64,000 nt of DNA from Cryptomeria japonica (GCF_030272615.1 NC_081415.1:628471240-628535239); one strand, 5' to 3'; counted from the stretch's first letter, positions 34,041 through 45,824 are shown. A program made the numbers and translations. Notes: generated by a model not told the origin, from the sequence alone.

Positions 34041-35222
34041 AAAATAAGAGAATGTATTTGATTGCATGGGATAAGGTGTGCAAACCTATAAGAAAAGGAG
34101 GTCTTGGTCTTAGAAGAATCAGAGATATAAATGAGTTTCTCATGGCTAAGTAGATATGGAGAGGTTATAATATTGAGGGAGAATGGAAATTGATATGGGA
34201 CAATAAGTATAAAAGACAACTCCTACCCTTCATAGTTTCCTCAAGGCTAAAGATATTCGGATTGGTTCCAACATCTGAAAAAATGTCACTAGAACTAGAG
34301 ATATAATAGTCAAAGGAGTGAAATGGAAGGTGGGGAAGGGTAATTTCATTAAATTCTAGGAAAATGCTTGATTGTTAGACTCTCCCATTAGTGACAATCC
34401 TAATTGGGGCAAGTTTCAGGATTAATGCAAGGAAAAATTTGGTACTATTGTGGCTGACTACTGGAATTTAGGCTAGTGGAAGGACTTATCCTCTGTTGAT
34501 CCTTCCCTTGAGCATCTGAATAAAATTATGAATTCTATGGTGGTGGTTGATGACGAGGACCAGCTTATCTAGAAACTTATTGCTGATGGTAAATTTTCTG
34601 TCTCCCCTCTTTATATTCAACAATATTCTAGTCAGGAGAGTCCTTGCTGGGCTAAGGCTTGGGTGAAAGGACTTATTCCCAAAATTAATATTTTTTTTTC
34701 TGGACTGTCCTTCAAAACAAGATCCCGATGACCGACAATCTCAAAACTAGAGGTTTTTGTCTACCTAGTATTTGTCATCTTTGTATGCAGAATGAGGAAA
34801 CCATTAATCACATGTTTATCCATTGTCCCTTCTCTGCTGATATTTGGGCTAGATATCTGGACAACTTCAATGTCAGATGGGTCTTCCCTGAAGCTGTCCA
34901 AGATGTTTTTAATTCTTGGTTCCACCCTTCGAATAATAATTCAGTTACTTTATTATGGAGATTTTCTTTACCTCATATTTGTTGGGGAATTTGGAAAGAA
35001 AGAAATGATAGAGTGTTCAAAGATAATACTTCAAAAGCTCAAATTATTTTTGAGAAAATCAAATGACATATGGTGGAGAACCTCTACATCACTGGTAGAA
35101 TAACGAACCCCAAAGATCAAGGTGATAACATCATTTACAAGAATTGGAGAATAAAAGGGAGTGACATCATACATGCTAATCCTAGAGAGGCGGCGAGATG
35201 GGAATGCCCCCCTCATTAATGG
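34041..35222 (+). pseudogene. LINE-E ORF2, connection and zf-RVT region
   Basis: The segment 34041-34727 is heavily broken by stops and shifts, but short matches remain (for example IWRGY and KFSVSPLY). At 34728-35066 a clean frame holds the zf-RVT region: CHLCMQNEETINHMFIHCPF (C-X2-C…H-X4-H/C), followed by WRFSLPHICWGIWKERNDRV. This zinc-ribbon-like domain follows RT in plant LINE ORF2 and is thought to help nucleic-acid binding. The last 150 bp lead into RNase H. Confidence 0.8.
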
Positions 35223-35720
35223 ATGAAAATTAGCTTCGATGGTGCTTCCAAGGGTAACCCTAGCAATGCAAGGTGCGGTGTGGTTTTAAGGGATGAAGGG
35301 GGAATATGCAAAGCTATCAAATGTATTCCTATAGGTAATCAAACCAACCATGTTGCTGAGGCCATTGTTGCTTATCATGGGTTGGTTCTTGCTAAGGATT
35401 CCAATTGCACTAAAGTTTGGGTTGAAGGCGATTCTTTGAACATTATTAATTGCTTGAATAATGTTTTCCCTCCCTCTTGGTCTATACACAATGGTATCAA
35501 AACTGCAAAGGAAATTAGTGAAACTTTTGAAATGTGTATTTTCACACATGTATATAGAGAAGCCAAAAAGTGTGTTGATTGGGCTGCCAACCTGGCTTGC
35601 CGCTTTGACAAAATCATTGCCCATTATGGTGAGATTAATCTCAAGTGTGAGGCAAAATATTTGATTGAATTGGAATGCATCCAGATGAAGCAACATGTCT
35701 TTGCTAATCATAATTTCTAA
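35223..35720 (+). pseudogene. LINE-E ORF2, RNase H domain
   Basis: About 165 residues from MKISFDGASKGNP (first catalytic Asp) through RCGVVLRDEGG, HVAEAIVAYHGL (Glu) and KVWVEGDSLNIINCL (second Asp), to CVDWAANLACRFD (last Asp). All four acidic residues appear present, so this domain is better kept than RT. It sits in frame with the preceding part but follows a stop at 35218. RNase H at the C-terminus occurs in a subset of plant L1 elements. Confidence 0.9.
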
Positions 35721-35913
35721 TGCCTTTTCCTCATTTTTCTATGATTGTTCACTACGACGGTGAGGCTTGTTTTATTATTAGTCATATCATATTTACTTTG
35801 CATGGATTCTGGGTCATTCTTCATACAACAACAAAATTGTTAGGTTTCTTCACAGAGATCACAGAGAAAATAACAAAACTGAGATAAGGAAGAATTGTGA
35901 AATTAAGGGTAAT

Positions 35914-37534
35914 ATGGGAGGTAATAAAAAGAGGTTTGAACTAGCTTCTTGGTCGGATTGGAAGAAAAACAATGAAGTCTAGGAGATTCTTCAAGAGGGA
36001 GGCTTGAGTGTTTTTATGGAAAGGCTTTGCGGCAAAGACCCTACTATCACTAAGCATTTCATAAAAAAATGGAAGAATGGTAAGGTTCTTGTTGGTACCT
36101 AGATGAAGAAGGTGGATGAAGATGTCATTGTTGAAGCTACGAGTATGGTTAAAGAAGGTATTAAATTTTACAGAGATCGAAGCATGTCTAACAAGGTTAC
36201 GGATAGGTTTCTTGTCACTGATGGAGAAAAAAGGAAATTGGTGAAGGTGGATAATCCCTACCATTCCCCTAAGTGTATTCGCAGGCTGTGGAGGTTTGTG
36301 TTGTTTTCCACCATCAAGTACATTACTCTGGATGAGAGATTCACAAGGGCTTATGGGCATCATTTTGTGTTGCTTAATCACTTTCGTCATGGTGACAAGG
36401 TGAGTCTGCCTTACTATCTTGCTTTCTCTATGGATCATACTATTAGAGAAGTACAAAAAGACTCTGAAAGAGACCATGCCCTCCACCAGGGTTTAATGGT
36501 TTTAGTTTATAAGCTATTGAAGGGGAAAACTATTAAGAAACCCATTAGTAAAGACAAAAAAATTAGGGATGATGATACTGAAAGTGAGAATAGTGGGTTC
36601 AATCTCTACTCTGAAACTGAAGGTGAGTTTGAGGATTTCAGCAACAAGGGGAAGACCAAGTGAAAGAACAAGGGCACTGCTATGCTGAGGACAAGTCTTT
36701 TGATGATAAATTCATAAAAAGAAAAAAGAGAAAGGGTATGGGTAAGAAAACCCAAAGGACCAAGAAGACCCATAAGGGGATAAACAAGGTGAAAAGGAAG
36801 ATTATTATTTCTTCTAATGAGGATACTGAGGTTGAAAAAAATGATAATAAGAAGGGTAAGGAGGAAGATGAAATGCTAGATGGTGATCATGGGGAGAACC
36901 TGAGCACACAAAGAATGCAGAATGAGGGTCAGGAGAACAACATGGGAAATCAAAATGATTGTCACGGTGACATTGGTAATGACAACATCAAGGGTTTTTG
37001 TGAGGTCATTAGCAAAATGGTGAAAGAGATTAGTGAGCTAGACTGATCTCAATGTGATAAAAAAGGCTACTATGGGCGAGAAGCATCTCTCTGAAAATGT
37101 AAAAGAATTAATGGTTGCTATTAACAAGGCTGAAGCAATTGAGGCTATGGTTAGTAAAACTCGAGAAATGAAAAAGAAGGTGAAGGAGCTGGAAGGGAAC
37201 AAAGATGCTAAGGGTCTGGATACTAACCTGAACAATCTGGTCAACAGAGTGGATAGGATGAAGCTTACTGTGAAGAGGATTGCTGAGCAAAACTTCCAGA
37301 TCCTTAAGACCACTATTGACCATGTTAACATCCTGATTAACAAATTTCAACAAATTTAAGGCAAGGAGGATGATAAGGATCATATGGAGAAGAAGGGTCA
37401 CAAAAAAAGAACAAGGACCAACACTCAAAAGTAGGTTGATATCAGGGAAAAAGAGTTGGAAGAAATGAAATATTCTGTGATCAATATGAAGCAGATGGTG
37501 GTTCATGCTAAAGAACTTATGAGAAACATTTAGC
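35914..37534 (+). pseudogene. LINE-E third coding region, unrecognised
   Basis: About 530 codons beginning ATG 35914 (MGGNKKRFELASWSDWKK), 193 bp after ORF2. The first ~200 codons read in one frame to 36663 with two stops. They look globular: TDGEKRKLVKVD, RRLWRFVLFSTIKYITLDER, FVLLNHFRHGDKVSLPYYL and HQGLMVLVYKLLKG. A Lys/Glu/Asp-rich part in another frame (36660-37046) follows, then a coiled coil in the first frame (37054-37359: VSKTREMKKKVKELEGN, NLVNRVDRMKLTVKRIAEQN) and a short helical end. It is not part of RT or RNase H. It could be a captured gene or a second gag-like chaperone. The order of helical domain, charged tract and coiled coil parallels the large ORF of element-I. Confidence 0.6.
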
Positions 37535-37737
37535 TGTCCTTGTGCTGTCTTTGTGCTTTCCTTTGGCTGTTTAGTGTTGCTTCCTTTGTCTTGTGTTCCC
37601 TTTTTGTTTTGACTGGGAACTGTTCTATGTGTGGGTGATCAGGCACTGTTGTTTTATGCCTCTTTTATGCTTTATCTTTCTCCTGCTTTGTAACAAGGTT
37701 CCGGGTTCCTTTCAAAAACCCATTTTTAATTAATCAA
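37535..37737 (+). other. LINE-E 3' untranslated region and tail
   Basis: A T/G-rich stretch with phrases such as TTTGTGCTTTCC and TTTGTAACAAGG, ending AAAACCCATTTTTAATTAATCAA. The tail is AT-rich rather than poly-A. Confidence 0.7.
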
Positions 37738-37753
37738 AACAACTATCACACTG
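37738..37753. repeat. LINE-E target-site duplication, right (16 bp)
   Basis: An exact copy of 29732-29747. Confidence 0.95.
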
Positions 37754-38816
37754 AAAATATCATCATCAAAGTTCTTCACAAACTTTCACACCAAATTTGC
37801 TTGCATACCATTCACATCCACTTCACACTAATTCACACACATTCCATATATCAACTCATAAACCCACACATCTATGTATAAAAGATCTTTCATTGAAACT
37901 CTCAACTAGGTCAACCAAAGATGAAAGAAACAATATTACATAAATTAGGCCACATGGACCTATAACATTCATTGTGGTCCACTCTAGGAGATAAAGAGGA
38001 CCTAGAAAAATCACATATCATCCTTCAAAATCAATTCCAACAAACCACACATGTTAGAACATCCACTAAAGTCGACATCAACTGTAATGTGTAGGAAATT
38101 TTTTTAACCAGTCGACTTAAAATAATCTCCAAAGAAAAATACACAATAGGGATCTATACATGCCATAGTGAGATCCATATCAACATCCCAAATCTACCTC
38201 CAATGCATATCCATACCAAAAGAGTATGATCTAAATAAGATACACCACGTCAATCAACTGAAAACCAAACTAGCTGACAACATTGAACACATAATAACAT
38301 AACTCCATTTTTCAATCAACCCAACACCCAAAAAATGAGTTGGAACACTACACACACCGAATGAACATGTCCTCCAAGATACAAAACTTGAATCCATATA
38401 TCAGTTAAGTGCCAAGCAATCTCTAAACCAATTTTGAAAGATGATCTCACTATCAGAAACAATAAATAACTCTACCATCTGAGCAACAAAAGACCTGTAA
38501 ACCTGGTAGTGCAATATACATGTAGATGATAAATATTGTATCAAGAACCACAATCTCTATTCTTCACAATTTAGAGGATTAAAAATCATTCTTCCTTTGG
38601 GACATTAAATAAACTTTCTTGCATATTAATATTGTTTCCTCTATATTGAATCTTTCAATACACCAACCTTCTGGAAAGACCTCAATTTCACCATCAAACC
38701 ACACAACATCCTCAAAACACTCACTTCTAGACCATCTACAACACAATGATATCAATGACAACATTAGATAGGTTGACATGAATGGCAATACAACTCAACA
38801 ACTCAAATTTTTAACA
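37754..38816 (-). mobile_element. copia-F 3' LTR (part; LINE-E inserted in it)
   Basis: The right end on the plus strand reads …TTTTTAACA at 38816. On the minus strand this is TGTTAAAAATTTG, an LTR start directly preceded by the purine tract GACAAAGGGGGAGAA. This is the 3' LTR of a minus-strand copia whose pol end lies at 39085-39116 and 60172-61557. Its other end must be left of LINE-E, within 29481-29747, but is not placed. No coding sequence is seen. Confidence 0.65.
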
Positions 38817-39084
38817 TTCTCCCCCTTTGTCATTGATAGCAACACTTGTACCACACAAAAAACACATTCTATCTCTCTCCCAATCTCCTTGTATGTCTCC
38901 CCCTCTTTGATAGTAAGGACAAAGGGAACGCTACAACAAATAATGATTACTCTACTTAACTCTCAATCCCTTTCTAATAAAACTTTGATAACTAGAAAAC
39001 TCACTGCTCCCCCTGAGAGGAACCACCACATCAATTTAGGAGCAGAAAATGAACTTTAGAACTCCCTCTGGATGGATGCACCAC
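38817..39084 (-). other. copia-F 3' untranslated region with polypurine tracts
   Basis: On the minus strand it contains GGGGGAG three times: next to the LTR (38819-38829), and near 38897 and 39007. The LTR-proximal one is the functional PPT by position. No gene. Confidence 0.7.
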
Positions 39085-39116
39085 TTGAATGCATCTAGTT
39101 TGAAGGAGGGGCATTG
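39085..39116 (-). pseudogene. copia-F pol C-terminal end (split by element-G)
   Basis: Minus-strand VNAPPSN followed by a stop. This is the last piece of the copia polyprotein whose preceding motif (ALTKDSFENL.KKLG) is at 60172-60205. Element-G separates the two pieces, which read in order once it is removed. Confidence 0.75.
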
Positions 39117-39121
39117 ACCCC
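39117..39121. repeat. Element-G target-site duplication, left (ACCCC)
   Basis: ACCCC precedes the 5' LTR and is repeated at 60167-60171 after the 3' LTR. Confidence 0.92.
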
Positions 39122-40328
39122 TGGAGCATCCTAAAATTGAACCATTTGCAATGTTGACCGGATTTTGGGCCCTCATCTTACCAGTCTCTTCCTCCATGCT
39201 TGATCAGGACATGTTTATGCCTCTGTTATGCAACCAAACTTCATTTTTCACTTTACATCTTGCATGGCCACCTTGATCCTACCCTAAAATAGGGAAAGAC
39301 CAAGGCATGATGCCCTGGTACCCGCCAGGACCAGGGCCTGACAGATCCCCTAAAGGGGACCTCTCTTGGCCCCTCTCCCTTGGACCTATCTTAAATATGA
39401 GTGGGAAATTATCCCCCATGTCAGCCTATGTCAAAAAATTAAACAATATTTGACAATAGGCAAGTATATAAGGTGATTTTTCCCTTTCATTTGCCAATCC
39501 ATCATCAATCATAAGGAAAGAGAATGACAAGGTGGAGAAGGCAAGGAGATTACATTCAAGCATTAAGCAAGCATTCTTCATTCCTTAAGGCTACATACTC
39601 TTCTTTTATCCATTGGAGAAACATTACATCATTCATTTGCAAGCATGTGTGTGTTAGGGTTTTGTCATGTTCATGCCATTTCATAAACATATGTGATTAC
39701 ATCTAAGAAGAAAAGCATCATTAACATGTATTGCAGATCTGAAGGTATATCGTTTCTATCAATTATTTCATGCATTTACAGTATTTCATTCAAGGTTGAT
39801 TCCAAACCGAGATTTGACTTAGGCAAACCCCTATTCCCAACCCATTTCTTCTTCTTTCTATGTGTAGGGAGCAGGTGTGCAACTGTACTTCTTGAATTAA
39901 GTTTATTCGCAGAGATAGAAAAACCCTTTTCGACGCATGAAAAGTTCAGAGGACCGATAGGAGGGCACCCCTGTCCGAACACACGGTCCCTGTAACTTTT
40001 GCTAGATTTTTCAAAGTAGATCCGAATCATCTCAAACTTCTCAAATCCAGGTGCACAGCTGAATCCCGAATCTGTAGCTCACTGTTTCACATACTTTGTC
40101 TTCAATTTCAGCACTTCATCTATTCAACTTACAAAAGAGGGTCAAACATATTCCAATTCCAACCAATCTACTTTGTATTCAATCCTTGCATCATTTAGGA
40201 TTGGATCTAGTGGATTCATCACCTCTTTGAATGTAAAGTCCCCCAAGTGAAAATTGAACCTTAGTAAAGTTCCCACGTTTCTCCCAAGTGGCGAATTTGG
40301 CTAAGGTTCCCCAATTTTCCACTTTACA
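39122..40328 (+). mobile_element. Element-G 5' LTR
   Basis: 1,207 bp, from TGGAGCATCCTAAAATTG (first bases TGTAG in the other LTR) to CACTTTACA. A TATA element (TATATAAG) lies at 39465-39472. In an 85-base sample, about one base in eight differs from the 3' LTR, and there is a ~30-base length difference near 39320. Confidence 0.92.
39465..39472 (+). promoter_or_regulatory. Element-G LTR TATA box
   Basis: TATATAAG is conserved at the same place in the 3' LTR (about 45328), both preceded by GGCAAG. Confidence 0.55.
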
Positions 40329-41137
40329 TTTTGGTGAACCCAACTCCTTACACCATTAATTCTGATTTTTGTCTACAGATCTGAGTTTATGCAACTTAAA
40401 ATTCAAAATTTCATTTACAAGTTTGATTACCTTTCAAAATTAAAAAATTTACAGGTTAATTTCATTAAAACCCTAATTTTTATTTTCAAAGTTGAGCTTG
40501 TGATTTGCATAATTTGAATTAATTATTTCAGATTTGAGAATTCATTCAATTTGCAAATTCAAATTTTCATCTACACATCAAATTTCACAATTAAATTTTA
40601 AAATTAAGTGGTTAATTTCAAAAGCCCTAATATCTAAATTTAAATTAATCTTGTGCATTTTATAAACTTTTCAATTTCCAAATTCCATCCTTAGATCTAT
40701 TTTCAATTAAGTGGTTCTTTTTACAAAACCCTAATTTTAAATTTAATTATCTTGTGGACATTTTAAATTTTTAAAATTAAGAGGTTATTTAATAAAACCC
40801 TAATTTTAAAATCAAATCTTCTAGTGGGTAATTTTAAATTTAAATTAAGACGTTATTCTTAAGGCCCTAAATTTAAATTTAAATTTCCTAGGAGGTTGCA
40901 TAATTTTTTTTTTCAATAATTGAATAATCATTTTTCTAAAATTTTGGAATTATTCAAATTTCAATTTCCAAATCTCAACTTTCAAATTCTCATTTTCAAA
41001 TTTTTCATTTCACATGTTTCAAAATTTAAAAGAAAAAATCAAATTTGAATTTCATCAATTTAAATAAATTAAGTGATTTTATAAAATCCTAATTTATTTT
41101 TAAATAATTTGCTTGAACTTAAAATTCAATATTAATC
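40329..41137 (+). other. Element-G PBS and AT-rich leader
   Basis: TTTTGGTGAACCCAACTCC directly after the LTR marks the PBS; the tRNA is not assigned. The following 800 bp are extremely AT-rich. They repeat a loose unit of about 70-90 bp built around AAAACCCTAATTT and AATTAAG.GGTT, with no gene. Confidence 0.6.
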
Positions 41138-42560
41138 ATGACAATTAATGCACTTGATCTGTTTTATATTTCACATATGATTACATTGCTTTTTACGTAT
41201 ATTTATCATGTGTTGGATAATGACTTCTTTCACTTCATGATACTTATTTTCATTCATAGCACTTGGACACATATCATTCTTCAGATCTCCAAGTTGATTC
41301 CTTTTCATAAATTAGATCTCAAAGCTTTCATTTTTCATGTATGTTGTGTTATGGTGATGTTTTTAAGCAAATGCATTTCATACGTAGATCACCTAAAAGC
41401 TTTTGTAGATCCTAATCCTAGAGATGACAATGAGAAACCTAATAATTGTACCTCCCCTAGGGTATCTAATGTAAATGAAGAAAGAGATAATACTCCTATC
41501 AATGATCTCTCTAATGGAGAGCAAGCATTGAAGAGCAACATGGCCCCATCTTCTTCTCGTACACAAACCCTTGTGCAAGGGGCGCAAGGTCCAAATATTT
41601 GTGTTTCCATCTCTCTAGATCTTCCTTATTCTCCTAGAGCCTATCTTAAACACCAAAACATTCGTAGAGAAGATGATGTCATACATTTCATTCATGATCT
41701 TTATCCCCACATAATGTTAAGAAAATATGAGGCCTTAGATGATAAGGATTTTCCTTCCCAATCTACCAAAAAATATATGCATGATGAAAGAAAGGAAAGT
41801 CCTTCTCCACAAGAAAATCCTTCTTCATCTACTAATCCTTTCATTCCTTCTAAACATCTTTACACTATAAACTTCAAAGAAATTTATTATAATGTTCCCC
41901 TTCCTTCTCAATTAAAATATTCTTATAGGAGTGGCTTTAACATAATATCAAAACAAGGTTTTAGAGGACAAGGACTTGAAAAATTTGAACAAGCAATCCG
42001 GGTCCCTATAAACCCTCTTGCACAAATAACCACAGAAGGCCTAGGAAATTATAATAAATCTCCTATGGATGAACTCCTTAGGATTAAAGACCTCAAAAAT
42101 CATCTTGCAAGACAACAAGCCATTAGTGTTCGCAAAAGATCTTCCTCTTTAAAAACTCCTTTTTGTTCATTCCATCAAACTCATGATCATCATGTTGATG
42201 ATTGTCCCAATTTTCAAAATTCAACTTATTGATAGTGGTAAAGTTAAAATCATAGATGATAATCCTTCTTCTTCTAATAACAACCATTGTCCTCAATCTC
42301 CAAAGAATGAACCTACATCTATTAATGATCAAGAAAGTTTAGCAACTAGAATCTTTTGGAAATTAAAGTATGATAAGAATGTTGTCTTTCCTTTTGTGAA
42401 GTTTAGTAATAAACATAAATAAGAAAATGGATATTGTCTTTTTCATCATGGTGGTTCTCATACTCTTGGAAAGTGTAAAATATTTAAGGATTTTTTTCAA
42501 GAACAATACGATCATGCTTGTATATGTCTTTCAACAGATCTTGCTCTCTTTCTAGGTGTA
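41138..42560 (+). pseudogene. Element-G gag-like ORF with G-patch and two fingers
   Basis: The open frame 41138-42232 (364 codons) probably starts in practice further in, for example at MFLSKCISYVDHL (residue ~74), since the first 70 residues are hydrophobic and leader-like. A Ser/Pro-rich linker is followed by a G-patch-like segment at residues ~266-303 (SGFNIISKQGFRGQGL, PINPLAQ, EGLG), with pattern and spacing like the one in Tat-B. A finger CSFHQTHDHHVDDC lies near residue 343. After the stop and a frameshift, a second finger CLFHHGGSHTLGKC is encoded near 42438-42480. No retroviral capsid core is recognised. Likely role is RNA binding and packaging; pol must come from elsewhere. Confidence 0.7.
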
Positions 42561-44028
42561 AAGGTAGTGCCTTAGCACTCCTCTCACCTCATGTTTCTCC
42601 TCACCCTATGACACAAGTAGTGAACTTAATTGGGGGATCTTTTTCATTAGAGGTGGTATTTCTTCAATTTCAAATATCTTGGGGTAGCAACATGATTTCC
42701 CCTCTTTCTCTCCTCCTTTTAATGTTTCACTATTTTCTTTGTGATTGCATTATTCATAAATGGATGTCCTTTCTTGCATGTTGCGAGCACGTATTTTCTC
42801 CTTAGACAAGACCTATTCCTTGCTTGAAATGGTGCACCTATTATGAATAATATCTCCTTAGAGAACTTTGGTGAGCCTTCTTCCTTTCTCATTGAAAAAT
42901 TACCTCTTTTTTTGTGTTGTATTATTCATCACTTGATGTCCTTTTCTTGCATAGAGTTATCCTTCATGCGAGTGCATGTTTGTTCCTTGGTTAGGACTTG
43001 TTATTTGTTTGAAATGCTCCGTCTCTTATGAATAACCTCTCTTTGGAAGATGTGTAATTTGACTCTTTGTCATCTTGCTTGGGGGTTAAGGATGACTTTT
43101 TCTACCTCTCTTTCTATCTAATGTATCATTATTCCATGTAGGGCTTGCATTTTTCATGTGTTGATATCCTTTCTTGCAATGGTATGTCTCTTATGAATAA
43201 TCCTTCCTTAGGGGAATATGTGATCTTTGTTTTTCCCTCTATCTCTCTCTCTTTGAAGATTACCACTTCTTTCGAGATGCATTTTACATAAACTAATGTC
43301 TTTTCTTGCATTGAATATTTATATATGTGAGTTTATTGTACATTCGCTTATGCCTAATCTCTCCTTAGAAGATTGTGCAATTCTTCTCATTTTCCTTACA
43401 CTTGGGGGGCAATGATTGATTTCTCCTCCTCTCTAAGGATCTACTTTTCCTTTGTGGAGTGGTGTTTGTTCATGACAGGGTGTCATTCTTTGTGTGAAGT
43501 TATTATTTTCTCAAGGATTCTCTCTTATAAAAGAGGTGTAAGTCCTTGGCTACAACCTCTTCTCCACTTGGCAATGTATATCTATCATAAACTTACCCCT
43601 CACATTGGGTCAAAAGTGTGTCATCCTTCATCAAGAATATTTTTCACCTAATAATAGGAGAAAGGTATGAATTATTTTTCTCCTTCCCTTCTTTTGGTAG
43701 AAGATATTATGTTTGTTCAAGATAGCTCCTCTTAGGGGTAGATGTCTTTTGAGAAAAGATCTCTTCTCCTCCAAGGATCCCCTTTACACTTGTCAATAGA
43801 ATCTCTTTTTCAACTAACTTATCCTCGTTTGAAGAGTATACCTTCTCTAGCTTGGATTTATGACATTGTTGCCTAAAGAATATCTCCTTTGTGTTGAAGG
43901 TAAGGTATACTTGTCTCTTGCTTCCTTAAGACATCAACATAGGGCTATGTTGATATCTTAAGGGGGGTCATGCACATAGCTCCCTTTGTACTATATTGTA
44001 TTGTGCTCTTGCATATCATTTTTGCATG

Positions 44029-44290
44029 TCTTAAATAGGATGTTCATTCTTGGAACTAGAGTAAAAAATATTAGAGGGAGATGCTTAACACTCGAAACTA
44101 GACACAACATTTTATTTATATCTTAGACAGGGTTAACACATCACTAAAAACAACAAAGTCTTAAACAGGATGGCTTCAAAACCAAGCAGGTATCTTTGCC
44201 ACTTAGCATTTACACATTTACAAACACACACAATCATCCCTTGGCATTTACATTTACATTACATGTCTTAAACTAGTTGAAGCACACTAA
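44029..44290 (+). repeat. Element-G words resembling the Tat-B 3' array
   Basis: TCTTAAATAGGATGTTCATTC, TCTTAAACAGGATGGCTTC and two more diverged copies, each followed by GGAACTAGA or AAACCAAGC-like words. The order and wording mirror TCTTATACAGGATGAATCC…GAAACCAGA in the Tat-B array, though units are dispersed rather than strictly tandem. Confidence 0.55.
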
Positions 44291-44411
44291 AAAATAGAGA
44301 AAAGACTCTTACACGGGGTGCTATACACTTGAAACTAGATATCACTTGCATACACGCATGAGGATGGGTGAAACTAGCTAAAAACAACTAGAATATTCTT
44401 ACTCTCCTCCC

Positions 44412-44574
44412 CACATGGATCACCTAGATAAAAACATCTAGGGGAAAGTTGTCCATGTCCATGTCCTTTTCTCACCATGGATCACCTAGATGAAAATATC
44501 TCGGGGTGAGTAGTCCATGCCCTCTATATCATCATTCTTATGATGGATCACTTGGATAAACACATCTAGCATGT
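44412..44574 (+). repeat. Element-G three-unit repeat
   Basis: Three ~60-bp units of ATGGATCACCTAGATAAAAA then CATCTAGGGG…GTCCATG, the last more diverged. Each unit contains an internal inverted pair (CCTAGAT / ATCTAGG) able to form a small stem. Confidence 0.7.
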
Positions 44575-44992
44575 ATTCAAGTTGTATTCTTCATCTCATG
44601 AACTCATAGTTTTTCTATTGATAGTTCATGGATGATGCTTGATTTTCTCTTTTATGTGATCACTTGTGTTTGTGAGATGGCATTTTTAAAAATGATATTA
44701 GTTGTTGAGAAATTTGGATATTGAGGTCTCTTCGGCTAGTTGACTTGCAGTCTTTTTTTTAGTCTTTAAGTTTTAGGTCTTGTGTGCCTTTGTGTTTTTA
44801 CCTTTGTTTGTCTTTTTGTCTTGTTTTTTGTGCCCTTGCATATGTTTGAGTGAGTTAAGATCCTAATATTAGGGGCTTAGTTCCTTGAAATTAGTGACAT
44901 CTTATACTGCTTGTGATCTTTCTTCGCATTCCTCATCTTCTTCTCTCTTCTTCTACTTTATCATGAGTATCTGCGTAAGCTCATACTCCTGC

Positions 44993-45008
44993 TAAAGTGG
45001 GGGCTAAA
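44993..45008 (+). other. Element-G polypurine tract
   Basis: AAAGTGGGGGCTAAA directly before the 3' LTR. Confidence 0.8.
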
Positions 45009-45824
45009 TGTAGCATCCTAAAATTGTACCATTTACAATTTTGACCGTATTTTGGGCCCTCATCTTACTGGTCTCTTCCCCCATGCATGATCAGGACCTA
45101 TTTATACCTTTGTTATGCAACCAAACTTCATTTTTCATGTTACATCTTGCATGACCACCTTGATCCTGCCCCAAAGTAGGGCAGGACCAAGGTCTGATGC
45201 CTTGGGATCCCCTAAATGGGACCTACCTTGGCCCCTTTCTTTTGGACCTATCTCAAATGTAAGCGGGGAAATTATCCCCCATGTCGGACTATGTCAGAAA
45301 TATAGATAATATTTGACAATCGGCAAGTATATAAGGATATTTTCCCCTTTCATTTGCCAATCAATCATCAATCATAAGGCGAGAGCATGACAAGGTGGAG
45401 AAGGCAAGGAGATTACATTCAAGCATCAAGCATCAAGCATCCAAGCATTCTTCATTCCTTAAGGTTGCATACTCTTCATTTATCAATTGGAGCAACATTA
45501 TATCATTCATTTGCAAGCATGTGTGTATTAGGGTTTTGTCATGTTCATTCCATTTCATACAACATATGTGATTACATCTAAGAAGCAAAGCATCATTATC
45601 ATCTATTGCAGATCTGAAGGTATATCCTTTCTATTATTTATTTCAAGCATTTGTAGTATTTCATTCATTGTTGATTCCAAACTGGGTTTTGAATTAGGAA
45701 AACTCCAATTCCCAACCCCTTTCTTCTTCTTTATGTATGCAGAGAGCAGGTGTGTAGCTATACTTCTAGAATTAAGCTTTATTCATAGAGACGAAAAAAC
45801 CCTTTTCAACACACGGGAAGTTCG
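45009..45824 (+). mobile_element. Element-G 3' LTR, left part
   Basis: Starts TGTAGCATCCTAAAATTG and follows the 5' LTR to GGGAAGTTCG, where copia-H is inserted. In the intact 5' LTR the same point reads AAAAGTTCAGAGG. The right part is at 59786-60166. Confidence 0.92.
45820..45824. repeat. copia-H target-site duplication, left (GTTCG)
   Basis: GTTCG before the copia-H 5' LTR; GTTCA at 59786-59790 after its 3' LTR. The uninterrupted LTR at 39933 has GTTCA, so the left copy has one later change. Confidence 0.85.

Larger units (their letters stand above)
29748..37737 (+). mobile_element. LINE-E: full-length plant L1-type non-LTR retrotransposon
   Basis: A 7,990-bp element with a perfect 16-bp target duplication, ORF1 (DUF4283-like plus zinc knuckle), ORF2 (endonuclease, RT, zf-RVT, RNase H), an additional coding region downstream, and a short 3' UTR ending TTTTTAATTAATCAA rather than a pure poly-A. 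ORF1 starts 26 bp after the 5' junction, so the element is not 5'-truncated. Stops and frameshifts are spread over all ORFs. Order and motifs are those of plant L1/Ta11-like LINEs; the third ORF is not usual. Confidence 0.93.
42561..44992 (+). other. Element-G 3' untranslated region
   Basis: About 2.4 kb with no supportable gene. Between about 42780 and 43660 there are degenerate long repeats, each with CTTGAAATG or similar, then CTCTTATGAATAA and CTCCTTAG. At 44029-44290 short TCTTAAACAGGATG-type words recur, and at 44412-44574 three ~60-bp units are present. T-rich sequence follows. Confidence 0.6.

Noticed and set aside
41138..41360. Transmembrane protein start of the element-G ORF
   Set aside because: The hydrophobic first ~70 residues come from the T-rich leader; gag-like composition begins later and an internal ATG is more plausible.
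42518..43651. Several 60-95 codon frames in the element-G 3' region
   Set aside because: They fall in degenerate repeats, are Phe/Ser/Cys/Leu-rich and lack any motif.
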